Of a DNA stretch of 64,000 bases, positions 8,364 through 17,586 are shown one piece after another. Source of the DNA: Ramlibacter sp. WS9 (GTDB taxonomy: Bacteria > Pseudomonadota > Gammaproteobacteria > Burkholderiales > Burkholderiaceae_C); assembly GCF_003797765.1 (NCBI RefSeq), contig NZ_RKMB01000002.1, forward strand, positions 124,001 to 188,000, written 5' to 3'. The position numbers were made by a program, and so were the translations under genes. A model generated the notes under the pieces. It searched no databases. It had not been told where the DNA came from and saw nothing but the letters and a program-made list of their open reading frames with translations. Position 1 is the stretch's first letter, and each line of letters begins with the position of its first letter.

Positions 8364-9663
8364 TGCGGTCGTCCCGAGCATCAACAATCAACGACATGGC
8401 GAGCGAGGTCCGCTCCTCATGGGCATCCTTGCCGGGTCTTCCGAGTAGGGCGCCGAGCTTTCCCAGTTGAATAGGGCGAAGTACAACGGCGCCTAGCTCA
8501 TTCCCCGTGATCGGGTCGCTCATCAGGATTGATTCATCCGTCGCCGCGTTCGACATTGTCGGATAGAGCAATACGCTTGATCGCGACGGTGAGGCAAGTG
8601 CGTAGGCAGAGAGTTGATAAAGCCACTCCGCCGGCAGCGACGTGCGCCAGAGATCTCGATACTTGGCATCCAGGTAGCGGAGAAGCTCGCCCTTCAAGTT
8701 GAAGACTCCAAAATCCGGCCGCGGGGTCGGCGTGCGCCGCTTGCGCAACGCTGTCTCCATCTTGAAGAACTGCTTGATACTCGATTCATCGGCTATGCGT
8801 GCCGTGACAAGATGGTCGTGCAGGAATCGGGACAACAGTCGTTGGAAAAAGCGATTCATGTCAAACAGAAAACTTGATCCGCCTATTTGCAAGTCCTGGT
8901 CAAATCCCATTCCCCGTCCTTCAAGAAGAAGTTGAATCAGATCCAGTGCCGGTGCGGCACGGTCTGTCATTCGTGTCAGCGCGACGCGCGCGCTACGGAT
9001 ATCGCGCAGTGTGAGGTTCCTGAGCCGCTCGACACCTTGGAAAAACTTGGTGGTTTGCTCTACGCGTCGTCGTAAAGCGAGGTCTTCGGTCAAGTGAAGA
9101 GTCAGTTGCAGCCCCGTCAACAATACCTGATTCAAGAGCCAGTTGGGCGTTCGGTCGAAGAATCGGCACGGGAGGCGAGAGTCCAGGAGAACTCCACGTC
9201 GTGTGATCGCAGTCGTATCTAGTCTCCCGCGCAAGGATTCCAAGCGATCAGTTCTATGCTGATAAATTCTGTGGAGACCAGCGAAGCAAAGGGCTTCCGC
9301 CTCTTCCACTAGTAACGCAATCAGCAGCTCTTGTAGGCCCCCATGCTCGATATCTATCATTGACTGAGAGTCGAGTAGGGACAGGTCGCGCAGGCCATAC
9401 GCGTACTTGAGCAGACGAGTCAATGGCGTTTGATCGATCTTGGGCTTGATCGATATTCGCAGAGCCCCTACATCCACACGGCCCACGAATGAGGTCGAAG
9501 TTACCTCAAGGCCTCGAAAACCAGGAGCCACGACCAATCTGTCACCCAAGGCGTCTAAGAGCGCGGGGTTACCCCCGATTGCTTCTTGCACGCTGGGAGC
9601 TACCGCGAGGGGCCCGGTGCTACTCCACTCTGAAAGCGATATGTCAAGACGCGCCGTGTTCAT
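8356..9663 (-). CDS. mcrC: McrC-like nuclease subunit of type IV restriction system
   Basis: A 435-residue McrC family protein. The N-terminal region is followed by a long helical section (LRGRLDTTAI, LPCRFFDRTPNWLLNQVLL), typical of McrC. A C-terminal PD-(D/E)XK core has RPDFG near residue 314 and LDAKYRD near residue 331, then helix WLYQLSAYALA. McrC stimulates the McrB GTPase and supplies the nuclease that cuts modified DNA. The ATG at 9663 lies inside the end of mcrB (20-bp overlap), so the subunits are probably translated in a coupled way. The in-frame extension to 9711 is fully inside mcrB and was not used. Confidence 0.88.
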   Translation of the reverse strand: MNTARLDISLSEWSSTGPLAVAPSVQEAIGGNPALLDALGDRLVVAPGFRGLEVTSTSFVGRVDVGALRISIKPKIDQTPLTRLLKYAYGLRDLSLLDSQSMIDIEHGGLQELLIALLVEEAEALCFAGLHRIYQHRTDRLESLRGRLDTTAITRRGVLLDSRLPCRFFDRTPNWLLNQVLLTGLQLTLHLTEDLALRRRVEQTTKFFQGVERLRNLTLRDIRSARVALTRMTDRAAPALDLIQLLLEGRGMGFDQDLQIGGSSFLFDMNRFFQRLLSRFLHDHLVTARIADESSIKQFFKMETALRKRRTPTPRPDFGVFNLKGELLRYLDAKYRDLWRTSLPAEWLYQLSAYALASPSRSSVLLYPTMSNAATDESILMSDPITGNELGAVVLRPIQLGKLGALLGRPGKDAHEERTSLAMSLIVDARDDRNG

Positions 9664-11968
9664 CGGAAAGCTCTGAGTCGGCCCTTGTGTCGTCCTCTGC
9701 TTCGTCGCCACCTACATCGTTGATCGACTCGGCGGCTCTTTGAATCGCGTAGTCAGCCATCTCTTCAAATGCAATTGCTTGGATCAGCTCTGCCTCGCAT
9801 GATTGATCGAACAAGTCCTCGTTGATCCGCCCACGCTCAACATCGACAAGATCCGTTCCAAGAATCTTGCCGAGCGTCGCGAAGTCGTCATAACAATACT
9901 CCTCCAACAGCGGAATGATGTCGTCGCGCAATATCCGCGAGAACTCTGCGACCGTCGTGATTGAAGGGGAGGGCATCAGGTAGGCATGTCCGACCTGGAG
10001 ATTCCGAGCGTCCCTCTTGAGACACTTTCTCAGGCGGTCATTTAAGGCATCGAGCCAAACCCCAAGTGAGAATTCCCCGAGCTGCGTACCTGCCAGCCAG
10101 CGGCTGTCCGGCATGAGTTCGATGAACGAAAATCGTCGTCGCAGTGCCGCATCGAGTAGCGAGATTGACCGGTCCGCCGTGTTCATGGTGCCTACGATGA
10201 ACACGTTTCTGGGTATGTTGAAGTCTTTTCCGGTGATCGGGAGAGTGATTGGGATGTGACGCTTGTCCATCTCCAGGACAGTCATCAGCTCGCCGAATAT
10301 CCGTGGGATATCGCCGCGATTGATCTCATCGATGATCAAATAGAAATGACGTTCTGGGGATTTCCTCGCCTTGTCACAGAGGCACTTGAAGATTCCATCT
10401 CTGTCGGCAAAAGACACCACGCCCTTTTCGGCGTGAGCGCGGATGCCCTCCATGAAGTCTTCGTAGCCCCAATTCGGATGAAATGTGCAGATCTGCACAA
10501 GCCCCGCGCCACCTGCGAGCGACTCTCTTTCCGCCGGCGCCAACTGGGAGTGAGTCTTTCCGAAAGCCTGTCGGGAAGCGAGTTCTTTGGCCAACGCCAG
10601 GCCCCGATATGTCTTTCCCGTTCCTGGGGGGCCATAGAGAATGACCTGGCCCTTCCTTTTTAGCGACGCTTCCGCACGGGCACTCCATGGGTCAAGTGGA
10701 GCGAGCGGCTGCCCTTCACTCGTGGTGCTCGGCCTAGCGACGGGGACATCTTCTAATGGCGCGGCAGAGAGTTTCTGTTCGAGCTGAAGTACGTTTTGTG
10801 GATCACGTCCAAACGCGTAAACGGTCGTCCGGGGACCTTCGGTGGTGGGTGGTGTCCAGGAGCTCGCTGAAAGCCATTCAACAGCGCGGGTGTGCGGAAA
10901 CACTAGCTCTGGCTTGTATTCATATGGGCCCGTGACTCTTCCAATCCCTAAAACAGTTGCTCCGTTGCAGGCCAAAACCAGGTCCCCTGGAGCGATCTCT
11001 CTCGCGAAATTTGTGATTTCGCCGGCCTTCCGGGTGCGCGTGCCAGCATCCTGGTAGTCACCCTCCAGGAGAGCGGCGATACGCGACTTGAGGTCCTTCT
11101 CCTTGAGTAGGCTTGAAAGATCCGGCACATGCTCTTTCCACCCAATCGATACCAAACCACCAGAATGCATTGCGGCCCACTGACTCTCGCCTGTACTGCC
11201 AGCGGTCGTCCCGACTTTCCAGTAGCGATGAAATGGTGATCTCATGCCCAACACTTTGCACATTACCGTCATCGAGACATCAAGCTGTCGCGCAACATTG
11301 AGGAATCGGGCGGCACAAACAAACCTGGAGGCATCGGCGCTAAGCACACCGACGTGGTCGGGTGGCACCTCAAGCAACTTGAGCAGGTGGAAACGTTGGT
11401 ACTGGGGGGTGTGGTAAATATCGAGGCGATCTGGATAAATCAGACTCCAATACTTGTGCGCCCATCCAGCAGCCCACAAGGTAGGCGCCGCGGCTTTCAT
11501 AGCGGTGTCCATGGCCGCTGAACTCGCGTCGTCAGCGGTCCCCGGGTCGAAGGAGGCCAACACCTCACAGCCCGAAATGAGCTGGCCTCGTTGCCCTCGT
11601 GCCAATTCAATTGCTTGGTCTACTGAGATCGGGTGCTGCGCGTTGGCGGCACCTGTCAACCACACCCCTTTTTTGTCATACAGGCCGAACTTCAGAGCGC
11701 TGCCACCAGCTATGCTTCCGAACAGCTTGCACGAGAACTCTTCGTCGTTCTTGAACTCAAGCCAAGATACCATGCATCGCGGCTCGCCGTCGGCGCGACC
11801 ATGCATCACCTTGAGGAGCGCCTCGCCATCGAGATCTCTCAAGATCTCAGGCCCGAAGTGACGCTGAAATAGCTTTGTTTGCCTATCGATCTCGGCCTGA
11901 TTCAGTGACCCGCTCGCCAATCCCTTTTCAAGGATTTTCCTAAGGTCGTTCAAGATTTCGGGTGTCAT
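9644..11968 (-). CDS. mcrB: McrB-like AAA+ NTPase subunit with EVE-like modified-base sensor
   Basis: A 774-residue protein. Residues 1-240 form a variable helical/beta N-terminus. Residues about 245-375 look like an EVE/PUA-like domain (HRYWKVG at its start, MHSGGLVSIGWK, IAPGDLVLACNG, VLGIGRVTGPYEY), a fold that reads modified bases. From about 430 comes the McrB AAA+ module: Walker A GPPGTGKT (about 445), Walker B LIIDEINRGD (about 543), sensor GTMNTADRS (about 593) and RRRF arginine finger. It would form the ring motor that binds modified DNA and recruits McrC. It is first in a minus-strand operon running to 6420. The N-terminus, not the AAA core, is expected to set target specificity. 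Confidence 0.9.
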   Translation of the reverse strand: MTPEILNDLRKILEKGLASGSLNQAEIDRQTKLFQRHFGPEILRDLDGEALLKVMHGRADGEPRCMVSWLEFKNDEEFSCKLFGSIAGGSALKFGLYDKKGVWLTGAANAQHPISVDQAIELARGQRGQLISGCEVLASFDPGTADDASSAAMDTAMKAAAPTLWAAGWAHKYWSLIYPDRLDIYHTPQYQRFHLLKLLEVPPDHVGVLSADASRFVCAARFLNVARQLDVSMTVMCKVLGMRSPFHRYWKVGTTAGSTGESQWAAMHSGGLVSIGWKEHVPDLSSLLKEKDLKSRIAALLEGDYQDAGTRTRKAGEITNFAREIAPGDLVLACNGATVLGIGRVTGPYEYKPELVFPHTRAVEWLSASSWTPPTTEGPRTTVYAFGRDPQNVLQLEQKLSAAPLEDVPVARPSTTSEGQPLAPLDPWSARAEASLKRKGQVILYGPPGTGKTYRGLALAKELASRQAFGKTHSQLAPAERESLAGGAGLVQICTFHPNWGYEDFMEGIRAHAEKGVVSFADRDGIFKCLCDKARKSPERHFYLIIDEINRGDIPRIFGELMTVLEMDKRHIPITLPITGKDFNIPRNVFIVGTMNTADRSISLLDAALRRRFSFIELMPDSRWLAGTQLGEFSLGVWLDALNDRLRKCLKRDARNLQVGHAYLMPSPSITTVAEFSRILRDDIIPLLEEYCYDDFATLGKILGTDLVDVERGRINEDLFDQSCEAELIQAIAFEEMADYAIQRAAESINDVGGDEAEDDTRADSELSDEHGAS

Positions 11969-12066
11969 GCGCTCCTCCTACGTGCCATGCTATCACCCAG
12001 CTATCGGGAACTGCGCCTCTACACCATGGCTTTCGCCAGTCATCCCCAACGAGTCGGGCTCTCTTC

Positions 12067-12356
12067 GTAAGCGCGCGGTGATCCCGTCTTGAAGACGGGG
12101 TGACTTCAGGTTTGCGCTTGGGTCGGCTGCCAGATGTAAGGCAGCAATTCGTCGATGCGGCTGGCCGGCGCGTGGGCAGCCGCTCAAGGACATTGCGCAG
12201 ATAGGCAAACGGATCGTGTCCGTTCAGCCGCGCCGAGTGACGGCGCCGCACGATCTTCTTGGAGTCTTTCATGGTGTCCACCTAAATTTCCTTGGTGGAT
12301 TACCATCGTTGCCGCTTAGACGGACATGTTCAAGACGGGGTTGGCCGGACTCTTAC
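12067..12356 (-). mobile_element. Internally deleted IS66-family element with both terminal repeats
   Basis: The two ends are inverted repeats of each other. The left end begins GTAAGCG and the right end, read on the minus strand, begins GTAAGAG. Both share CGG and then CCCGTCTTGAA (12083-12093 and 12329-12339). Between them, on the minus strand, is only the C-terminal tail of an IS66 transposase TnpC: LNGHDPFAYLRNVLERLPT, then after a frameshift ASRIDELLPYIWQPTQAQ and a stop at 12106. Total length is about 290 bp against more than 2 kb for a full element. The flanking 8-mers do not match, so no target duplication is left. It is a dead, MITE-like relic. Confidence 0.8.
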
Positions 12357-13243
12357 ATCGAATAGAAGACCTTCGTAAAGGTTTCGTCGAAGCCGGCCAG
12401 AACCCTTTTCAGCCGTTCATACTTCTTGTCGCACAGAGTTTCCGCTGCTCGCACCTCAGTGGAAGCGCTGGCGTGCAACACAAAGTCGCGGCTCCAGATT
12501 GGTAAAGTTCCAATTAGGCAGGTCGCGTACGAAACGTCGATGTGCTTTCGGTTCAAAGTCTCAATAAGATTTGCATTGCGGACGAGGAAGCGGCGTAGGG
12601 CTGCCCTGATCTCTTTGTCGGCATCATCGACCGTCTCGACCACCTGACTTAATCCGGACAAGACACAGCTCGAGACATCGAGGCAAACGATACCGACCAC
12701 TTCCTCTTTAACTTCTGTCATTGCCGCCGCCAACTGATCGGCGGCCTTGTTGATGCGTTTTTTCAGCTGCTTCTCTGAGGCAAGACGCTTGCATTCAGCG
12801 CGGACAACCAAGCCATCGCGCTTCGCAACAACATCGCTTGTGTCATCAAAGTCGATGGCGTAGCCAGCTAAGTGGAAACGGGCAGCCACTAGTAGTTCAA
12901 AAAGGAAGTTGCGGGAGGCGCCAGCGACCTCAAGGTCCGGTACATCGTTACCCGAGACCACCTTCGACAACTTAGAGATGAAGTTTGGATGCCTGACGTG
13001 CTGGAAGCACTTGTAGACAAGGTAGATGTCGATGCATTCCCGGTAAGCTTCGGTCAGTTCTTTGAGAAACTGCCTGCCTTTTTTTGACAAGAGATCGAGT
13101 CCGGGACGATAGAACTTGTTGATGTGTTCTTCGTAGCGCGCATAGCGCGAGTTGCGAGCAGGAAGGCCCAGTGCCGTCATCCAGGCAATAATATTATGGA
13201 GCTCCTTAGTAATCTGATCTTCGTTGACCATCGCTCTTGCCAT
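12353..13243 (-). CDS. Putative PD-(D/E)XK nuclease-like protein, C-terminus possibly truncated
   Basis: A 296-residue soluble protein. The middle third has a restriction-like pattern: RNFLFELLVAARF (helix with Glu), DDTSDVVAKRDGLVVRAECK, in which Asp is followed by strand E-x-K, then a Lys-rich helix. No exact family is recognised. The last codon is directly followed by the terminal repeat of the IS66 relic, and the TAA stop is part of that repeat, so the original protein may have been longer. Its GC content is low for the window, as for the adjoining restriction genes, and it is probably part of the same acquired island. Confidence 0.65.
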   Translation of the reverse strand: MARAMVNEDQITKELHNIIAWMTALGLPARNSRYARYEEHINKFYRPGLDLLSKKGRQFLKELTEAYRECIDIYLVYKCFQHVRHPNFISKLSKVVSGNDVPDLEVAGASRNFLFELLVAARFHLAGYAIDFDDTSDVVAKRDGLVVRAECKRLASEKQLKKRINKAADQLAAAMTEVKEEVVGIVCLDVSSCVLSGLSQVVETVDDADKEIRAALRRFLVRNANLIETLNRKHIDVSYATCLIGTLPIWSRDFVLHASASTEVRAAETLCDKKYERLKRVLAGFDETFTKVFYSM

Positions 13244-13341
13244 ATTCGAGCCATTCTTCTAAGTGTTATTGAGACCTAAGGACGCCCCGAGACCACTTCC
13301 AGCTTGAGGCGTCGGGTGCTCACTCCTGGCCGTTAGTGACC

Positions 13342-13449
13342 GTGGACTGCGGCTTCATGTACTCGCGGGACCTCGCCGACCCGGACGGTCACCTGTGGGC
13401 CACGTTCTGGATGAACCCCACGGCAACGCCATCCGGCGCTCACACATGA
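13342..13449 (+). pseudogene. C-terminal remnant of a VOC/glyoxalase-family protein
   Basis: The last 35 codons read CGFMYSRDLADPDGHLWATF then WMNPTATPSGAHT and stop. DPDGHLW is the characteristic last metal-binding strand of vicinal-oxygen-chelate proteins. No start codon or N-terminal half is present, so only a fragment survives at the island boundary next to the molybdenum hydroxylase operon. Confidence 0.6.
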
Positions 13450-13456
13450 GGTGATC

Positions 13457-15802
13457 TCACTGCAGCCCCGCCGCCTCGAACTCGCCCCGCAACGCGCTCC
13501 ACACGGCCATCCCCGTCAGCGGCATCTGCACCTTCTCAGCCGCGCGCCCCAGCCCCGCACTCGCCAGGGCATCGACAACGGCGTTGACCACTGTAGGCGT
13601 CGCGCCGATCGTGCCGAGCTCGCCCACTCCCTTCACGCCGAGGGGATTCGTCGTGCAGGGGATGGACGTGTCGAACTCGGTCTTGAATGCGCGGAACACG
13701 TCAGCGCGCGGCAGGGCGTAGTCCATGAAGCTCGCGGTGAGCAGCTGGCCAGACTCCTTGTCGTACACCACGTGCTCGCTCAACGCCTGGCCGATGCCCT
13801 GCACGGCGCCGCCGTCCACCTGGCCGCGCACGATCGCGGGGCTCACGACCCGGCCGATGTCGTTGACGGAAGCGTAGGCGGCGATCTCGACGACGCCGGT
13901 TGCGGGGTCGATTTCCACTTCGCAGATGTGGCATGCATTGGGCCAGCTCGGCGCGCCGGCGGTGGCGCTTGCCTCCACGCGGATGCGGGCGTCCTGCTGC
14001 TTGCCCGCCAGTGCGAACAGGTCGATGCCCACGTCGGTGCCCGTCACGGTGAATCGGCCTTCGCTGTAGTGGATATCGCTCGCCGCGGCTTCGAGCGCCG
14101 CGGCGGCGAGGGACCTCGCGTGATCGATCGTCTGTTCCGACGCAACCTTCACCGCCGAGCCGCCCGTGAAGAGCGAGCGCGAGCCCGCGCTGCCGAATCC
14201 GTTCGCGGCATCGGTGTCGCCCTGCAGGACGCGAATGCGCTCGGGCGGCACGCCGAACACATCGACGGCAAGCTGCACATAGCTCGTCTGGATGCCCTGG
14301 CCCATGGCCTGCGTGGCCGAGGTGAGTTCGATGATGCCTTCAGGCAGCACGTTCACCGTCACGAGCTCGGTCAGCGCGTTGCCGCCGGTCCACTCCAGGA
14401 ATGTCGAGATGCCGCGGCCACGCAGCTTGCCGCTCGCCACGGATTGCGCGCGCCTCGCGTCGAAGCCTTTCCAGTCGGCGAGGGCCAGCGTGCGGTCCAT
14501 GATCTTCTCGAACTCGCCGCAGTCGTACACCTGCTGCATCGGATTCGTGTAAGGCATCTGGTCGGGCCGGATAAGGTTTCTCCGGCGCAGCTCGGACGGG
14601 TCCATCTTCATCTCGCGCGCCGCCGCGTCCATCAGCCGCTCGGTGACATAGATGGCTTCGGGCCGCCCCGCGCCGCGGTACGCGCCGATCAGCATCGTGT
14701 TGGTCATCACTGCCGTGAGATGCAGGTCGATCGCGGGAATGTCGTAGACGCTGGTCGTGACCCAGGGGCCGATCAACAGCGGGATGACGACGTTCGTCTC
14801 CGTCGCGTAGGCGCCGATGTTGGCGACCGAGCGCACGCGCAAACCCAGCACCTTGCCGCTCGCATCGAGCGCCATCTCCGCATGCGTGACCTGGTCGCGT
14901 CCGTGGGTCGACGCGAGGAATTCCTCGATGCGCTGCGAGTTCCAGCGCACCGGCCGTTTCAGGGCGCGCGCGGCGAACGCCACGACCACATCCTCGGGGT
15001 ACAAGCCCGTCTTCATCCCGAACCCGCCGCCCACGTCGTTCACGAGCACGCGCACCTTCGAGGCGTCGATCCCTAACGCGCCCGACAGGCCATCGCGCAC
15101 CGCGGTCGGCATCTGGCTCGACAGGCGGACCACCAGGCGGTCCGTGCCCGCCTCGGGTTCGACCGCGACGGAGCGTGGCTCCATGGGACTCGGTGCGAGG
15201 CGCTGGTTGACGATGTCGACCGACACCTTGTGCGCCGCGACGGCGAATGCCCGGTCCACCGCGGCCGCATCGCCGTGCCGCGTCTGGGCAGCGATGTTGT
15301 CGGGGGCGTCGGGGCACAGCGCGGGGGCGCCCGGTTTCATGGCGGCCAGCGCATCGACGACGCAGGGCAGCTCCTCGTACTCGATCACCACGGCTTCGGC
15401 CGCGTTCGTCGCGGTTTCGCGCGTGTCCGCCACGATGGCCACCACGGCTTCGCCAACGAATCGCACGGTTTCATGCGCGAGCGCGTACCGGCTTGCGGTT
15501 GCACCCGGCTTGCCATCGGGCCGCGGGAAGGGCAGGGGCTGGGTCAGCGTCTTCACGCCCGCCTGCACGAGTTGGGCGCCCGTGTACGCGGCCGATACGC
15601 CCGGCATGGCCAGGCAGGCGCCGACATCGATGGACACGATCCGCGCGTGCGCGTAAGGCGAGCGAAGGAACACCATGTGCACCTGTCCCGGCAAGGCGAT
15701 GTCGTCGGTGAATCGTCCACGGCCCGCGACGAGCGCGGGGTCTTCCGCGCGGCGCACGTTCTTGCCGCTGCCGAAGCGGGCGGTTGTGAGGGGTTCGTTC
15801 AT
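13457..15802 (-). CDS. Molybdopterin-binding large subunit, xanthine dehydrogenase/CoxL family
   Basis: A 781-residue catalytic subunit of a molybdenum hydroxylase. It has the N-terminal aldehyde-oxidase a/b hammerhead region ([19 protein letters not shown]), MoCo-binding glycine motif [14 protein letters not shown], substrate/cofactor loop [10 protein letters not shown] and the C-terminal active-site Glu region [11 protein letters not shown]. The loop is not the AYRCSFR of true CO dehydrogenase, so a hydroxylase or aldehyde/N-heterocycle oxidoreductase is more likely. The start overlaps the stop of the iron-sulfur subunit by 4 bp (ATGA). The reading frame remains open upstream to 16486 but that is inside the small-subunit gene. 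Confidence 0.9.
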   Translation of the reverse strand: MNEPLTTARFGSGKNVRRAEDPALVAGRGRFTDDIALPGQVHMVFLRSPYAHARIVSIDVGACLAMPGVSAAYTGAQLVQAGVKTLTQPLPFPRPDGKPGATASRYALAHETVRFVGEAVVAIVADTRETATNAAEAVVIEYEELPCVVDALAAMKPGAPALCPDAPDNIAAQTRHGDAAAVDRAFAVAAHKVSVDIVNQRLAPSPMEPRSVAVEPEAGTDRLVVRLSSQMPTAVRDGLSGALGIDASKVRVLVNDVGGGFGMKTGLYPEDVVVAFAARALKRPVRWNSQRIEEFLASTHGRDQVTHAEMALDASGKVLGLRVRSVANIGAYATETNVVIPLLIGPWVTTSVYDIPAIDLHLTAVMTNTMLIGAYRGAGRPEAIYVTERLMDAAAREMKMDPSELRRRNLIRPDQMPYTNPMQQVYDCGEFEKIMDRTLALADWKGFDARRAQSVASGKLRGRGISTFLEWTGGNALTELVTVNVLPEGIIELTSATQAMGQGIQTSYVQLAVDVFGVPPERIRVLQGDTDAANGFGSAGSRSLFTGGSAVKVASEQTIDHARSLAAAALEAAASDIHYSEGRFTVTGTDVGIDLFALAGKQQDARIRVEASATAGAPSWPNACHICEVEIDPATGVVEIAAYASVNDIGRVVSPAIVRGQVDGGAVQGIGQALSEHVVYDKESGQLLTASFMDYALPRADVFRAFKTEFDTSIPCTTNPLGVKGVGELGTIGATPTVVNAVVDALASAGLGRAAEKVQMPLTGMAVWSALRGEFEAAGLQ

Positions 15803-16287
15803 ACCGCACCTGCCCGGCGTGCCGACATCGCGCCCGCCGCCTGCTGCACGGCGGCGACGATGTTCACGTAGCCCGTGCAGCGGCACAGGTTGCCTTCCAG
15901 GGCGTCCACGATCTGCGCCTCGGTCGGGTTCGAATTGCCGGCCAGCAGATCCGCGGCGGCCATGAGCATGCCCGGCGTGCAGAAGCCGCATTGAAGACCG
16001 TGTACGGACATGAACGCCTCCTGCAAGGGGTGCGGCGGCCCCCCTGCGGGCGCAAGGCCCTCCACCGTGGTCACCGAAGCACCTTGCGCCTGGACGGCGA
16101 GGATGTTGCAGCTCTTCACGGCCCTGCCGTCCAGCAGCACGGTGCACGCGCCGCACTGAGCCGTGTCGCAACCCATGTGCGTTCCCGTGAGCGCGAGCGG
16201 TCCGCGCAGCAGCTCGACGAGTAGCGTGTTGGGCGTCACCTCGGCGGCTGCGGGGCGGCCGTTGACCTTCAATTGCAGTTGAGTCAT
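15799..16287 (-). CDS. [2Fe-2S] small subunit of molybdenum hydroxylase
   Basis: A 162-residue electron-transfer subunit. The N-terminal plant-type ferredoxin cluster ligands are in [26 protein letters not shown] spacing (C-x4-C-x2-C then C), and the C-terminal helical domain has [10 protein letters not shown] and NLCRCTGY. It passes electrons from the molybdenum centre of the large subunit. The start at 16287 has AGGAGA upstream; the longer frame to 16455 is not protein-like. No FAD-binding (CoxM-type) subunit follows, so the complex is of the two-subunit type or uses an external acceptor. Confidence 0.92.
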   Translation of the reverse strand: MTQLQLKVNGRPAAAEVTPNTLLVELLRGPLALTGTHMGCDTAQCGACTVLLDGRAVKSCNILAVQAQGASVTTVEGLAPAGGPPHPLQEAFMSVHGLQCGFCTPGMLMAAADLLAGNSNPTEAQIVDALEGNLCRCTGYVNIVAAVQQAAGAMSARRAGAV

Positions 16288-16406
16288 CGCGTCTCCTGTA
16301 TTGCGTCCCGATGATAGGCACAACTGCAAAGGCGGGTGGGCGAGTCGCTGTTCGTCGAGATGCCGGCACGGATGTGGACACGTTGCCGTCGGCGCATGGC
16401 GGGGAT

Positions 16407-16430
16407 GTCCGCTTTGGGTCGATAGCAGAC
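16407..16430. repeat. Dispersed hairpin family, degenerate copy
   Basis: GTCCGCTT, then TGGGTCGAT, then AGCAGAC: the same layout as the perfect palindrome at 6267 but with an imperfect right arm. It lies just upstream of the gene at 16448. Confidence 0.5.
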
Positions 16431-16447
16431 GTCGCGATAATCCGGCC

Positions 16448-17173
16448 GTGTCCACGCTGTGCTATCAAGACTACTTCGACCTGCAACTTCGATTTGCCGC
16501 CCGGTACTCGCTACTTGCCGGCATCTCGTTCAGCGAAGGTGTGGCCGTATCCACCAACCTGCGTCGGCGGTTCGGTCTGTGGGGTTCGGCCGGCGAGCTC
16601 GAATGGGGCGGGTTCCTGCGGAAGATCGAGGGCAGCGCTTCACACCCCGAGATCCTGCGGGTCGTGATGGCAACTTACACCAGCGCTCCCCATCGAAGTC
16701 CATCGCACTTCGGCTGCTTCACTTATGACGCACCCGACGCGCGGGGTAGCCTCCGGCTCCACTTCATGCCTGACGAACGTCACCGGCAAGCAAGCCCGCT
16801 GGCCCAGACGTGTCTTCCCGAGCGCCGCGCAGAGCTGAGGGGACTGTTCATGGAGGTGCGGCGGCTCTATCCCGACGTGCGGGAAGTGAGAGGTCTCTCA
16901 TGGCTTTACCACTTGCCGGGGTACAGAAGTCTCTTCCCAAGAACGTATGCGGTTTCGGCACGACCGACCACCGGACCCCTGAACATGAACGGCAGTTCCA
17001 CGTGGGGGCAGGTCTTGGACTTTCGGCTCCAGCTACGGCCAGGCATCGCAGATCAAGTGCTCGCCCTGCTTGGTCCCTCGACGGTAGATATGCCCTGGCT
17101 GGCTTTCCCGCTCCATCCGATGTCCGCGGTCTGTCCGGCCTCTGAATTTTTTGATTGGCTTGCCCGGCGCTAG
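16448..17173 (+). CDS. Hypothetical protein (partial second copy at 41.9 kb)
   Basis: A 241-residue protein of no recognised family, probably beginning with GTG at 16448 (reading [12 protein letters not shown]). Upstream in-frame codons to 16301 read through the dispersed repeat and look non-coding. It is rich in aromatic residues ([20 protein letters not shown]) and has no membrane segment. About 150 bp of its 3' half occur again, broken, at 41.9 kb. Unknown function; no operon partner. Confidence 0.6.
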   Translation: MSTLCYQDYFDLQLRFAARYSLLAGISFSEGVAVSTNLRRRFGLWGSAGELEWGGFLRKIEGSASHPEILRVVMATYTSAPHRSPSHFGCFTYDAPDARGSLRLHFMPDERHRQASPLAQTCLPERRAELRGLFMEVRRLYPDVREVRGLSWLYHLPGYRSLFPRTYAVSARPTTGPLNMNGSSTWGQVLDFRLQLRPGIADQVLALLGPSTVDMPWLAFPLHPMSAVCPASEFFDWLARR

Positions 17174-17190
17174 GCGACTTGCGCCGTATG

Positions 17191-17214
17191 GCGGCTTTCG
17201 GCCATGAACGGCCC
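17191..17214. repeat. Dispersed hairpin family, degenerate copy
   Basis: GCGGCTTTCGGCCATGAACG followed by GCC. It keeps the CGGCTTTCGGCCA core of the 6267 hairpin with a mutated right arm. It lies just after the stop of the gene at 16448. Confidence 0.5.
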
Positions 17215-17294
17215 CACACGAAGGACCGCTTGGGGCAAGCTAAATTCTCGCCTGCCGCTCGTGGACTGTGTACTTATCTGCTACGAAGCGGTAG

Positions 17295-17552
17295 GATCGC
17301 GACGAGATTCGCACTGATGCGGACTTAGGAGAGGGAGATGCCAGCCCAGCGCTGCGCGCCGGCTTATCGCGCGACACATCCTACGGACGTTTTGGTTCGC
17401 CAGAGCGCGTTCTCCGCTGGCGTGTGCCGTCCGAGCCGCAGCCCGCCAACGATGATGTTTGGTCAAATATCCTGGAATCGCCAGGATATTTCGTCGCCGA
17501 CACCAAGTTCGACCTCATCGGACCGCATGCGCTGATCCACCTCCTGACACAC
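17295..17552 (+). other. Intergenic stretch: possible degraded coding remnant with a strong hairpin
   Basis: About 400 bp without a clear gene lies between 17174 and brnT. One plus-strand frame is open from 17295 to 17596 without a start codon and reads like protein near its end (VWSNILESPGYFVADTKFDL, then IGPHALIHLLTHL). It may be the tail of a lost gene. Inside it, 17465-17491 is a perfect hairpin: 11-bp arms AAATATCCTGG and CCAGGATATTT around AATCG. No poly-T tract follows. Confidence 0.3.
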
Positions 17553-17581
17553 TTGACAGGCGCATTTAGTGTAGCTACATT
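17553..17581 (+). promoter_or_regulatory. brnTA promoter with overlapping palindromic operator
   Basis: The -35 TTGACA is at 17553-17558, then a 17-bp spacer and -10 TACATT at 17576-17581. The palindrome TGTAGCTACA (17570-17579) overlaps the -10. The brnT ATG at 17587 is only 6 bases past the -10, so the message may be leaderless. BrnA-type antitoxins are known to repress their own operons; that this palindrome is the BrnA site is inferred. Confidence 0.6.
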
Positions 17582-17586
17582 AAAGC

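Noticed and set aside
13451..15076. 541-codon plus-strand open frame
   Set aside because: Antisense to the molybdenum hydroxylase large subunit; His/Arg-rich with no family pattern.
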